NCBI RefSeq assembly: GCF_009184545.1
Contig: NZ_QJOW01000004.1
Coordinates: forward strand, 186,001 to 250,000
Length of the DNA: 64,000 nt
DNA from: Halosegnis rubeus
GTDB taxonomy: Archaea > Halobacteriota > Halobacteria > Halobacteriales > Haloarculaceae
Direction: 5' to 3'
Below, in pieces: positions 9,252 through 18,494 of this stretch. Numbering within the stretch: position 1 is the stretch's first letter; each line of letters opens with the position of its first letter. Made by a program: the position numbers and the translations under genes. The notes beneath the pieces were generated by a model that was not told where the DNA came from, did no database searches, and worked only from the letters and a program-made list of their open reading frames with translations.

Positions 9252-9794
9252 TTACTCAGGAAAGCCTGTATCACTCTTGCGGCAGAATTCGAGCTGCTGT
9301 TCTCCAAACTGGGAGAGGTCAGTTCCACAACTCGGACAGAAAGCGACAATCGAATCACCTCCCGACGAGGATTCACGGTCATCTGCTGAATCGTGGGTAA
9401 ACACCTTGGTGTTGCTTGCTGGTGTTTCTTCTTCCGAGGCGTCGGTACCGCCCGTTGCTGGCGACTGTTCGTTGACAGCCGTAGCAGCATCGTCCTCCTC
9501 GTCTCGAAGAGTCGAACCGTCGAAGATAACCCCATCGAGGATAGCGCCATCTGTGTCAGCATTCTGCAGGTTGGCATTTCGGAGATCGGCAAATGCGAGA
9601 TCAGCGTTCCGAAGGTCTGCCCCAGAGAGGTTCGCACGACGAAAATCAGTATACCGAAGGTCGGCTCCACTGAGGTCCGCTCCCCGGGGATCTACACCAG
9701 AGAGATCATCACTGTACAGGTCAACACCGGAGAGATCCGCACCGGGGATGACATGCGATTCATCAATCAGTGATTCCAGTCCGAGATCGACCAT
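9252..9794 (-). CDS. Pentapeptide-repeat protein with defective C-terminal zinc ribbon
   Basis: A 180-residue protein. Residues about 18-95 are tandem A(D/N)LxX pentapeptide repeats (ADLSG, ADLRN, ANLQN) that fold as a right-handed quadrilateral beta-helix. After an acidic linker the C-terminus has CPSCGTDLSQFG and then FCRKSDTGF, where the expected second Cys-x-x-Cys pair has only one cysteine. Related haloarchaeal proteins usually keep four cysteines. The start at 9794 is the only ATG before the repeats. It is divergent from the kinase at 9862. Function unknown. Confidence 0.75.
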   Translation of the reverse strand: MVDLGLESLIDESHVIPGADLSGVDLYSDDLSGVDPRGADLSGADLRYTDFRRANLSGADLRNADLAFADLRNANLQNADTDGAILDGVIFDGSTLRDEEDDAATAVNEQSPATGGTDASEEETPASNTKVFTHDSADDRESSSGGDSIVAFCPSCGTDLSQFGEQQLEFCRKSDTGFPE

Positions 9795-9861
9795 GTGGCC
9801 ACTGTGAGGAGGGTATCAAATAATTATCAGATTTAAGTAACCTCCCCTCGTATTTTTTTAT

Positions 9862-11751
9862 ATGACTCGTGGACACCAGCGCGTCCCTTTTCCGCTGGGT
9901 GGCATTATCTCGTTGTTAGGTGTGCTGCTGGCGTCGGTAGTCGTCTACGATCTCTATGCCGATATCGTCGTCCAGAACAACCGACCTCTCACCGCTCTTC
10001 TGGAAAACTCGCTCCCCCTCGCGCTCAACGCCGGGATTATCGCCAGCGGCTTCTGGCTCACACAGCATGACAACCGCGATATCAGCAAGCAAGCAGTCAT
10101 CTGGACCGGAATCAGTATCACCAGTCTTCTGCTACTGGCAGTGTGGGTGTACAGCTTACAGCTCATCCAAGGCCAACTCAAGCCGTTGATTCTCCTCGCC
10201 CAGATCGCATCGATGGGCGCGGTCGCCGGAATCGTCGTCGGAGTTTACAGCGGCAGACAGAACCATCGGCAGCGAGAACTCCAGTCGCTCTTTCAGAACA
10301 GTCGAGACTGTATCGCAAAAGTTCAATTTGAGAATGAGACGCCCCTGATCCAAGAGGTGAATCCGGCGTTCGAATCGATGTTCGGCTACACAACAGATGA
10401 CGCCGCCGGGGAGTCGCTTGACGAGCTTATCGTCGACTCACAGAGCAAGCGTCAGGCGACGGAACTGAGCCGCCGTGCTCGGGGCGGCGAACAATTTGAA
10501 ACGGAAGTCACGAGAACAACCGCCAGTGGTGACAGTCGAATCTTCCGGCTTCAGGCGCTCCCAATCGATACTGGACGTACGACGACTCATGTATATGCAG
10601 TCTACACTGATATTACGGACTCAAAACGCCACACCAAACGGGTGAATGCACTTCACAGTGCGACGAGAGAGCTGATTTCGGCTGAGACGCCAGAGGAAGT
10701 CGCCCAGCGGGGCATTCAGGCGGTCTCGAATATCCTCGAACTGCCACTGTCTTCGATATTCGCCGAACGAGCGGGAACGCTTGAACCGGTCGCGTCAAGC
10801 GAGGCGGCGAAGGAACTCTTTGATGAAATTGACACATTAGACCCCGAGAAATCGGTCGCGTGGCGAGTGTACGAATCCGGACAGCCCGTGAAAGCTGCCG
10901 ATATCACTCAGGTAGAAACCATCCAAAACCCTCAGACGCCGATTGCCTCCGAGATGATTCTCCCCCTCTCGGAGTACGGCGTGCTCATAATCGGCGATAC
11001 CGAAGCCGGAGAGTTCGACGATGAGGATTTCACCCTCGCACAGATTCTGGGTGACAACATCAGTACGTCACTAAACCGAGTCGACCGCGAGCAGCGGTTG
11101 CGAGCGCGCGAACAAGAGCTTCGCGAGCAGAACGAACGGCTGGAGACGTTCACGAGCGTCGTCTCCCACGACCTGCAGAACCCGCTCTCCGTCGCAACAG
11201 GATACACCGAACTCGCACAACAGGAATCGGGTGAAACTGAAGCGCTCGAAAAAGTCGAGCAGGCACTCGAACGGATGAACTCACTCATCGACGAGTTGCT
11301 GACATTAGCACAGCAGGGCGAATCGATCGATGAGAAGGAACCGATTCTGTTAGACCGCGTCGCGAGCAAAGCGTGGGAGACGGCTGCAACCGAGCAAGCG
11401 ACGTTAGAAATTATTGACGACGGACAGTTCAATGGGGACCGCAATCGGATCCAACAACTCCTTGAGAACCTCTTTCGAAACGCCGTCGAACACGGCGGTG
11501 CGTCCGTGACTGTGACCGTCGGGGCGATCGATAGTGACGGGTTCTATGTCGAAGACGACGGGCCAGGCATCCCTGCAGATACGCGCGAGACCGTCTTCGA
11601 TCATGGGTATACGACGTCCGAGACCGGAACCGGATTCGGGCTTCCCATCGTGAACGAGATCGTCGAAGCTCACGGTGGAACGATCTCTGTACTCGAAGGG
11701 CACGACGGCGGTGCACGGTTCGAAATACGAGACCTCGAGACCAGCAATTAG
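9862..11751 (+). CDS. Membrane PAS-GAF sensor histidine kinase
   Basis: A 629-residue kinase. Four hydrophobic helices occupy residues about 12-130, then a PAS domain (about 145-255, with VNPAFESMFGYT), a GAF domain (about 265-410), a HisKA helix pair with the phospho-acceptor His436 in VVSHDLQNPLS, and a HATPase_c domain with N box LFRNAVEHGG, G1 DDGPGIP and G2 GTGFGLPIV. It should autophosphorylate on signals sensed at or near the membrane. It is followed 165 bases later by a receiver-containing hybrid kinase on the same strand, a plausible partner. No DNA-binding output domain is nearby. Confidence 0.92.
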   Translation: MTRGHQRVPFPLGGIISLLGVLLASVVVYDLYADIVVQNNRPLTALLENSLPLALNAGIIASGFWLTQHDNRDISKQAVIWTGISITSLLLLAVWVYSLQLIQGQLKPLILLAQIASMGAVAGIVVGVYSGRQNHRQRELQSLFQNSRDCIAKVQFENETPLIQEVNPAFESMFGYTTDDAAGESLDELIVDSQSKRQATELSRRARGGEQFETEVTRTTASGDSRIFRLQALPIDTGRTTTHVYAVYTDITDSKRHTKRVNALHSATRELISAETPEEVAQRGIQAVSNILELPLSSIFAERAGTLEPVASSEAAKELFDEIDTLDPEKSVAWRVYESGQPVKAADITQVETIQNPQTPIASEMILPLSEYGVLIIGDTEAGEFDDEDFTLAQILGDNISTSLNRVDREQRLRAREQELREQNERLETFTSVVSHDLQNPLSVATGYTELAQQESGETEALEKVEQALERMNSLIDELLTLAQQGESIDEKEPILLDRVASKAWETAATEQATLEIIDDGQFNGDRNRIQQLLENLFRNAVEHGGASVTVTVGAIDSDGFYVEDDGPGIPADTRETVFDHGYTTSETGTGFGLPIVNEIVEAHGGTISVLEGHDGGARFEIRDLETSN

Positions 11752-11916
11752 CCCCAACTAGACTAATCGAAATCCATAGCTACCCACCAGAGTCAGAGCA
11801 ACCCACTGCACGCTGGTTTTCCACAGCACAGACCAGTTTCACCGATATCATTTTATCACAGAAATGCGTTCTTCAGTTAAGTAGCGATTAACGAACAGTC
11901 CGTTCGGCCCATCCCA

Positions 11917-14049
11917 GTGTCCACATCTACCCCAATCCGCGTTCTCCACGTCGACGACGAGCCGGAGTTCGGAGACATGGTTGCAGAGTTCCTCGAGCGA
12001 GAAGACGCGCAACTCGATGTGACGTCGGTCACGAGTGCCGCCGCCGGCATCGAGCGTCTCGACGGAGCTCAGTTTGACTGTGTCGTCTCCGACTACGACA
12101 TGCCCGACCAGAACGGGCTCCAGTTTTTCGAATCAGTCCGAGACAGCCACCCGGACCTCCCGTTCATCCTGTTCACGGGGAAGGGGAGCGAAGACGTTGC
12201 GAGTGATGCGATTTCGGCCGGCGTCGATGACTACCTACAAAAACAGGGTGGGACCGGTCAGTACACCCTGCTCGCCCACCGAATCACGAACGCAGTCGCA
12301 CAGTACCGTTCGAAACAGGAAATTGAAGCCAGTCAGGAACGCCTCTCACTGTTCTTCGAGCAGTCACCGCTCGGCGCGCTCGAGTGGACGGAGTCGTTCG
12401 ACGTCGCGCGGATGAACGAGAAGGCCGAAGAGATTCTCGGATTCACCGAGGAGGAACTCGTCGGGAGTTCGTGGCGGCGGCTCATCCCGGAGTCAGAACA
12501 GGACGGCGTCGCCGAACTGTTCGCTGAGATGCTCACCGAGTCGAAGGCCTACGATATCGAACAGGAGACGCTCACCAGCGACGGTGAACGAATCAGGTGT
12601 GAGTGGCACCACCGCGTCGTCAGAGACGAACTCGGCGACGTTATCACGATATTCTCGAAGTTCCAGAACGTCAGCCAGCGGGTCCAGCGAGAGAAGGAAC
12701 TGGCCGAGGAGCGTGCGTTCACTGAACAGGCGCTGGACACGCTCGAGGACGTGTTCTACGTCGTCGAGACCGACGGAACGCTCACGCGGTGGAACGAGCG
12801 GTTGGGTGCCGTCACCGGACACTCCGATGTCACGCTGGACGGGAAAGACATCCGGACGCTGTTTGCAGAAGACGACCACGACCGTATCAGCGGCGCAATC
12901 GAGGAGGCTATCGAGACGGGGACGGCGACCGTCGAAGCGAGGTTGCTCACGGCGGCCAGTGAAGAAGTTTCGTACGAACTCACCGGCAAGCGCCTGACCG
13001 ACCCCCACGGCGAGTTCGTCGGTATTGTCGGTATCGGGAGAGACCTCTCGGAACGGAAAGAGCGAAAAGCAGAGATCCAGTTCGCCCGCGACCTGCTGGA
13101 CCAGACTGAACGCATCGCCGACGTCGGCGGCTGGGAGATCGAGACGGCGACGGACGAGGTGTTCTGGACCGAGAACCTCTTCGACATGTTGGGTGTCGAC
13201 TACGGCCAAGCGCCGCCGCTCGGCGAGGCGCTTGACGTGTACCTCGAGGAAGACCGACAGCGCGTCGCAAACGCGATTGAGACGGCAGTCGCTGCGGCTG
13301 AGTCCTTCGATGTCGAAGCGCGGTTCGAGCGTCACGACGGCGAGCTTCGGTGGTTTCGAATCCAGGGAAAACCGGTTCTCCAAGACGGCGAGGTGGTGCG
13401 GCTCCGTGGAGCGGTCCAGGACATCACTGACCACAAGCAGCGCGAGAAACAGTTAGAACAGTTCGCGTCGATTGTCAGCCACGACCTCCGAAACCCACTG
13501 AACGTGGCGGAGGGGCGACTCGAGCTCGCCCGAGAGGAGTGCGACAGTGAGCACTTACCCAGTGTCGCTCAGGCCCACGAACGGATGCGGGACCTGATCG
13601 CCGATCTCCTCGAATTGGCGCGTGGCGACGAACGGGTGAGTGCGATGGAGCTCGTCGACCTCGGAGAGCTTGCGGGTCAGTGTTGGAACGCAGTCGAGAC
13701 GGGCGATGCGACCCTGGTGAATGAGGCCGAGACCCACTTTCACGCCGACCAGAGCCAGCTCAGGCAACTGCTCGAGAATCTGATTCGAAACGCGGTCGAA
13801 CACGGCGGGGACGACGTGACAATCACGATTGGAGACCAACCCGATGGCTTCTACGTCGCCGACGACGGGCAGGGTATCCCTCCCGAGGACCGCGAGCAGG
13901 TGTTTGAGCCTGGCTACTCGACCTCGACAGAGGGGACGGGGTTCGGGCTAAGCATCATCAGACAGATCACCGAAGCACACGGCTGGACCGTCAGCCTCGA
14001 TACCAGCACCGACGGTGGGATACGGTTCGACGTTACGGGCGTCGCGTAA
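11917..14049 (+). CDS. Hybrid response regulator / PAS histidine kinase
   Basis: A 710-residue protein. An N-terminal receiver domain (residues 1-125) holds the acidic pair in HVDDEP, phospho-acceptor Asp59 in VVSDYDMP and Lys in LFTGKGSE. Three PAS domains follow (about 140-260, 270-390 and 395-510), then HisKA with His522 in IVSHDLRNPLN and HATPase_c with LIRNAVEHGG, DDGQGIP and GTGFGLSII. The start is a GTG at 11917 just ahead of the receiver; no better ATG exists. It is the likely relay partner of the preceding membrane kinase. Output is unknown because no effector domain is present. Confidence 0.92.
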   Translation: MSTSTPIRVLHVDDEPEFGDMVAEFLEREDAQLDVTSVTSAAAGIERLDGAQFDCVVSDYDMPDQNGLQFFESVRDSHPDLPFILFTGKGSEDVASDAISAGVDDYLQKQGGTGQYTLLAHRITNAVAQYRSKQEIEASQERLSLFFEQSPLGALEWTESFDVARMNEKAEEILGFTEEELVGSSWRRLIPESEQDGVAELFAEMLTESKAYDIEQETLTSDGERIRCEWHHRVVRDELGDVITIFSKFQNVSQRVQREKELAEERAFTEQALDTLEDVFYVVETDGTLTRWNERLGAVTGHSDVTLDGKDIRTLFAEDDHDRISGAIEEAIETGTATVEARLLTAASEEVSYELTGKRLTDPHGEFVGIVGIGRDLSERKERKAEIQFARDLLDQTERIADVGGWEIETATDEVFWTENLFDMLGVDYGQAPPLGEALDVYLEEDRQRVANAIETAVAAAESFDVEARFERHDGELRWFRIQGKPVLQDGEVVRLRGAVQDITDHKQREKQLEQFASIVSHDLRNPLNVAEGRLELAREECDSEHLPSVAQAHERMRDLIADLLELARGDERVSAMELVDLGELAGQCWNAVETGDATLVNEAETHFHADQSQLRQLLENLIRNAVEHGGDDVTITIGDQPDGFYVADDGQGIPPEDREQVFEPGYSTSTEGTGFGLSIIRQITEAHGWTVSLDTSTDGGIRFDVTGVA

Positions 14050-14057
14050 GCGCCGAT

Positions 14058-15596
14058 TCAGTGGTGGTCGTCGTGGTCACCGCTGACGTACGGATTCTCC
14101 TCGGCGTAGGGGTTCTCTCGCGTCTGTGGCGGGTGTTGGACGCGAACGTACGGCGGCTCCTCGATGTACTCGACGAGCGAGGTCGTTCCGACGAAGCCAC
14201 AGGGGGATTTCCGAAGGGCGAGATACTGCCGTCCGGCGTCATCGATCCACGTGTCGAGGACCTGCTCGACGGAGTCGCGGTAGAACGCCGCGACCTCATC
14301 AGGCACCGTGTTCGGATTCAACACCTCGAGCAGAGCGCTCTCCGGGTCGAGAAGCTGTGCTTCCTCGAAGTATCGAACTCGGCGGGCGGCCTCGTGACCG
14401 AGGGTGTGGACGATCGCGTTCCCGTTCACCAGCGAGTAGGTCGTCCCGTCGGTCTCGTCGTGCAGGCGCTTGAGCAGGTCCGTCACCGTCTCGGGGTCGT
14501 GCTCGGGGGTGAACACGCACGACCGGCTGCCATCCCACGTTCCCACGAGGTCGACGACCGCGAGCTGTCCGGAGTCGAGGAACGCTTCGACGTCGTAGCC
14601 GTGGCCCGACAGGAGCTGCTGGGTCCGACTCCCCCGTAGCTCGATCGCCGGCACGAGAATCACCTTCTCGTCCGTTTCGAGCCCGTGACGGAGGAGCGCG
14701 CTGAAGAAGACGTTGAGGTTCGCACGGCCGTCGTGTTCGAGCAAGACGCCAGCCCCGCGCACGAGACCGCCCCCGGTGAGCGCGTCGAGTCCGTCGATAC
14801 CGATCGGCGTGTGGGCGTGGTCTTTCAGCGCCGGGGGTTGCGAGCGTCGCTCCGGGGCGAGTCGGAGTCCGTCGGGACCGAACTCGACTTCCATCTCACG
14901 GCGGTCGTAGTCGATACCCCGCATCTTCGTGATTCGGAGGAAGTTGTGAGGGTCGTCCTCGACGGGCCGCTGCGCGAGTTCGATAACGCCGTGAGTCGTA
15001 AACTCGAGCGCCTCCGTCGTCTTGTCGGTCCCCTGTTCGGCCGTGAACAGACTCGTCGCGCCGAAATCCTCCGAGAAGAACCGAATCAGGTCCAGGACGG
15101 ACCGACGAAACCGCTGTGCGTCGTTCGCGATTACCGAGAGCCCCGAGACGCTGTCGAGTACGACACGGTCGACCGGACCGAACCGTCCGAGATACTCGCG
15201 GACGTACTCGGCGGTGAACGGTAGATTGTACCCCTCGCCGAGCATCTCGTCGCCCTCCTCGTCCGCTGCCAGCGTCTGTAGCGTGAGTTCTTCCTCGCCG
15301 CTCTCGATCGTCTTGCCCGCGCTGGCGTGGATCGAGGCGACGGCGAGGTTCTCGTGTTCGAGTTCGAACTCGAAGTCGGCAAACGACTGCTGGAGTTCGT
15401 CGATGGTCTGTTCGGTGCTAACGTAGAGACACTCTTCGCCCGCATCGAGCCCCGCCTGGAGGAACTGCATCGACAGCGTCGATTTCCCGCTCCCCGGTCC
15501 GCCGGTGAGCAGCGTCGACCGGTTTGCTGGGTAGCCGCCGTCAAGCATTCCGTCGAGCACGCGGGACCCGCTGGAGACAGAAGTGTGACCCGTCAT
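14058..15596 (-). CDS. KaiC-like RecA-superfamily ATPase, double domain
   Basis: A 512-residue protein with two RecA/KaiC-like domains. Domain 1 has Walker A GGPGSGKST at residues 32-40 and a Walker B-like VDRVVLDSVSGL near 145. Domain 2 begins near 268 (PIGIDGLDALTGGG) but its P-loop position reads LLEHDGRANLN, so it lacks the Gly-Lys-Ser/Thr core and probably cannot bind ATP. Haloarchaeal relatives sit beside sensory kinases and are thought to act in signal transduction. It ends 8 bases from the hybrid kinase, convergent. A His/Asp-rich C-terminus closes the protein. Confidence 0.87.
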   Translation of the reverse strand: MTGHTSVSSGSRVLDGMLDGGYPANRSTLLTGGPGSGKSTLSMQFLQAGLDAGEECLYVSTEQTIDELQQSFADFEFELEHENLAVASIHASAGKTIESGEEELTLQTLAADEEGDEMLGEGYNLPFTAEYVREYLGRFGPVDRVVLDSVSGLSVIANDAQRFRRSVLDLIRFFSEDFGATSLFTAEQGTDKTTEALEFTTHGVIELAQRPVEDDPHNFLRITKMRGIDYDRREMEVEFGPDGLRLAPERRSQPPALKDHAHTPIGIDGLDALTGGGLVRGAGVLLEHDGRANLNVFFSALLRHGLETDEKVILVPAIELRGSRTQQLLSGHGYDVEAFLDSGQLAVVDLVGTWDGSRSCVFTPEHDPETVTDLLKRLHDETDGTTYSLVNGNAIVHTLGHEAARRVRYFEEAQLLDPESALLEVLNPNTVPDEVAAFYRDSVEQVLDTWIDDAGRQYLALRKSPCGFVGTTSLVEYIEEPPYVRVQHPPQTRENPYAEENPYVSGDHDDHH

Positions 15597-15689
15597 CTGT
15601 CATCATATACGGCCAACGTACATAATAAAACCACCTCTCAGTATCTGGACTGATATGATACGGCTGGGGTCTCTCTCGCGGAGACGCCC

Positions 15690-16955
15690 TCACTCCGTCC
15701 GCGTCGCCGTCTCGACCGTCGCGGTGAAGCCGGCGTCGCGAAGGCGGTCCGCGAGCGGCAGGCCGATACCCGACGCCGGCGTCACGACGCCGCCGCTCAG
15801 TGGCGACTCGACCTCGCCTCGAACCAGACACACGCCTGCCTCTCCGAGCATTCGTGCAGTCGCGCCGTAGCCCGGGTCTCGGTCGGCACCGAACTCAGCC
15901 TCCACCGTGAATGGCCCGTCCCTCGCCGTGCCGCGTCCGAGGAGACGCACGGTGAAATACCCGTTTTCGATCTGTTCCTCGCTCGGTCCGTCGCCCGGGT
16001 CGGGGAACACGTACCGCTGAATCCCGTTCCGAACTGGGTCGATAGACATCGCTGCCGTGAACACGCCAAGCCCACCGGCGATGAGCGTTGCACGGGCGGC
16101 CCCGCCGAACCCAGAGCCGGTCGGAATGCGCTCCGTGCAACGGAACTCACGCCCCCACGGGTAGCCGAGGACGGCATTACTCCGGCGGACGATGCGCTCG
16201 TTTACCGGGGCCATCGGCGACGGGCTGGTCCAACTCGAGTGAAGCCGGTCGTTGCGCGGGAGCGGATGTGTCCCCGGGTCCACGCCGCTCCGCTCGCCAG
16301 GCGGGGCCAGCGAGTACGGGTTCTGCAGCGTCTGTTTGGCGAGCGGGTCGTTCGACACGGCGGCGAACAGTTCGCCGAAACTGGCGAGCGTACCGCCGCT
16401 GACGCCGCCGCTACTCTGTTCCGGGTAGATGCGCACCGTCTCGCAGGCTGCACCGAACTCCTCTTGCGCGTACGACTGGACGAGTAGCGTCCCGATGTCA
16501 GCCGGCACCGAGTCGAACCCGCAGCTGTGGACGATGCGCGTCTTCGACTCGACTGCGTCCTCGTGGCACCGGTCGATAATTTCCCGGACCCAGTTCACCT
16601 CGCCGGTCAGGTCACAGTAGTCCGTTCCGGCGGCGATGCAGGCGTCGACCAGCGGCGTTCCGTATCTCGTATAGGGACCGACAGTCGTACAGATAACGCG
16701 CGTCTGTTCGGCCATCGCCCGAAGTGTATCTGGCTCTGTCGCATCAGCAATCACGGTAGGCACTTCGTCCCAGTCGTCGGCTTGCTCGACCAGTTCGGCT
16801 TCGACGGCGTCGAGTCGGTCGCGGTTCCGGCCGCCCAACGCGAGCGACAGTTCTTCCGGAGTGTACCGGTTGGTGAGATACTCGGCCACGAGACTGCCGG
16901 CGACGCCGGTCGCACCCCAGACCACGAGGTCGTACTGCCGCTGTGAGTCGGTCAT
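15690..16955 (-). CDS. Saccharopine dehydrogenase-like (trans-acting enoyl reductase type) protein
   Basis: A 421-residue NAD(P)-dependent oxidoreductase. The N-terminal Rossmann motif is VVWGATGVAGSLVAEYL near residues 10-26, followed by LALGGRNRDRL. The mid-region has TTVGPYTRYGTPLVDACIAAG and CGFDSVPAD, typical of the family that includes mycobacterial trans-acting enoyl reductases and eukaryotic SCCPDH. A hydrophobic segment near 310 suggests membrane association. The substrate in haloarchaea may be a lipid or prenyl compound, which is inference. Start chosen at MTDSQRQYDL; a GTG two codons upstream is possible. Confidence 0.85.
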   Translation of the reverse strand: MTDSQRQYDLVVWGATGVAGSLVAEYLTNRYTPEELSLALGGRNRDRLDAVEAELVEQADDWDEVPTVIADATEPDTLRAMAEQTRVICTTVGPYTRYGTPLVDACIAAGTDYCDLTGEVNWVREIIDRCHEDAVESKTRIVHSCGFDSVPADIGTLLVQSYAQEEFGAACETVRIYPEQSSGGVSGGTLASFGELFAAVSNDPLAKQTLQNPYSLAPPGERSGVDPGTHPLPRNDRLHSSWTSPSPMAPVNERIVRRSNAVLGYPWGREFRCTERIPTGSGFGGAARATLIAGGLGVFTAAMSIDPVRNGIQRYVFPDPGDGPSEEQIENGYFTVRLLGRGTARDGPFTVEAEFGADRDPGYGATARMLGEAGVCLVRGEVESPLSGGVVTPASGIGLPLADRLRDAGFTATVETATRTE

Positions 16956-17016
16956 CGACACGGTGTTGGGTCTACGATGTGGTAAATCGCCGTGGTGATT
17001 AGCAACGATTGGTTCT

Positions 17017-17062
17017 AAGCCTCCGTCCTCAAGGAACGAGTGTTGCGAGGAGTAGGGCGGAG
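17017..17062 (+). repeat. TnpB right-end-like hairpin upstream of tnpB
   Basis: CTCCGTCCT at 17021-17029 pairs with AGGGCGGAG at 17054-17062 (nine pairs, one G-U). The flanks (AAGC before, GAGT before the 3' arm) match the right-end hairpin of the tnpB element at 18404-18447. It lies 90 bases before tnpB, where a right end is not expected, so it looks like the leftover end of another element of the same family. Confidence 0.55.
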
Positions 17063-17153
17063 ATACAGAACCACGTGATGTGTATAGTGCGGGGTGTTGA
17101 GTTGTTTTGCAGTCGTTTAAGCCGGTGGAATCCGTTGTTCCCGGTATAGTCGC

Positions 17154-18440
17154 ATGAAGTACAGTCCACGCTACCAGTTGTTCCCTGACGAACAGCAACA
17201 GGAGCAACTCAACTGGACTGTCGATGTCGTGCGGCAAGTCTACAACGACGCACTCAACCGGTTCAACGACGTCCCCGAATCAGACGGCACACTCAACCAG
17301 CGCGTTCGATCCGTCCGAGATGAACTCCCATCGATGAAAGACTGGTGGGACGACCTCAACGATGTCTACTCGACGGTGCTACAGAACGCGGTGGTGCGGA
17401 TCGAACAGAACATTGAAACCCTCCACGGCCTCAAAAACCAGGGATATGACGTCGGCGAACTGAAGTGGAAAGCGCCACGCGATTTTCAGAGTTTCACCTA
17501 CAACAAGAAGGGCTTCGAGCTCGACAAGAAGAGCGGCCCGCCCGGACGAGGAGAACTCACGCTGAAGAAAATCGCTGGCGAGACCATCACCGTTCCAATC
17601 CGTCTACATCGTGATATTCCGGACCACGATTCGATCCAGCAACTCACGCTCAAGCAAGAATCGACGGGAGAGTGGTACGCGTCGTTCACGATCACGACCG
17701 AACCCCCGGCGAAACCAGATGTGACGGAGATCGATGCGTCTGATTGTGTCGGCATCGATCTTGGCATCAACACGTTCATCCACGACTCCGATGGTCGTGA
17801 GATCGACCGACTCGACCTTTCGGATGACCGGGAGCGCCTGGAACGTGAGCAACGATCGCTCTCCCGGAAGACAGAAGGCTCGAATAACTATGAGAAGCAA
17901 CGCAAGCGCGTTGCATCAGTGCATGCCAGGATGAACACGAAGAAGCGCGACTTCAAGCATAAGCTCGCGCACTTCTACACCACAACGTATGATGCGGTGT
18001 TTCTGGAGGATCTGAACGTTGCGGATCTCATGCAAAGTTCGGGGAGTTCGCGGAATACAGCTGAGGTCGGGTGGCGCGACCTCATCACGATCTTCGAGCA
18101 TCACGGCGAGAAGAACGGATGCTACGTCGAGACAGTGCATTCGGGCGGTACAACGAAGCAGTGCGCGTCGTGTGGTGTTTCGACTGAGAAGCCGCTGTGG
18201 GTACGTGAGCACTCGTGTCCAGCGTGTGGGTTCTCGACAGATAGAGATCTGAACGCGGCAGCGAACGTGCTGTCGCGTGGACTGCAGCAACTAGGAGTGG
18301 GACACTCCGAAGCAACGCCTGCGGAGACTGCTACCGCTGTGGCCACCGACGGAGGCGACGCCTCCGTGAGTGTGGATGCAAGTGGCGTCGTCGAGTCAGG
18401 AAGCCCCGCCCTCACCGAGACCGTTTCAACGGTTGAGTAG
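17154..18440 (+). mobile_element. tnpB: TnpB RNA-guided nuclease of a solo IS605/IS1341-type element
   Basis: A 428-residue OrfB/TnpB protein. The RuvC-like catalytic acids are visible: Asp202 in GIDLGINTF, Glu285 in VFLEDLNV and Asp365 in DRDLNAA; the zinc finger has cysteines at 337, 340, 355 and 358. No tnpA (Y1 transposase) is adjacent, so it is a non-autonomous, IS1341-type element. TnpB proteins are RNA-guided DNA endonucleases that use a guide RNA from the right end. The start ATG at 17154 fits the conserved N-terminus. The last about 40 residues are low-complexity and overlap the right-end RNA. It is inserted between the reductase and CHAT genes. Confidence 0.93.
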
Positions 18441-18460
18441 GGCGGGGTAGTTCACTGGCG
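18300..18460 (+). ncRNA. Probable TnpB guide RNA (reRNA/omegaRNA) region and right-end hairpin
   Basis: The 3' end of tnpB and the next bases form a nested hairpin: CCCCGCCCT (18404-18412) with AGGGCGGGG (18439-18447), enclosing ACCGT (18420-18424) with ACGGT (18429-18433). In the family such structures are the scaffold of the guide RNA, with the guide read from the flank just past the right end. The 5' limit here is approximate and the RNA is inferred, not observed. Confidence 0.45.
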
Positions 18461-18494
18461 AGTCAGTATCTGGGTCACGTTGACTAGGTCTATG

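Noticed and set aside
12493-13434. 313-codon minus-strand frame within the hybrid kinase
   Set aside because: Antisense shadow of PAS domains.
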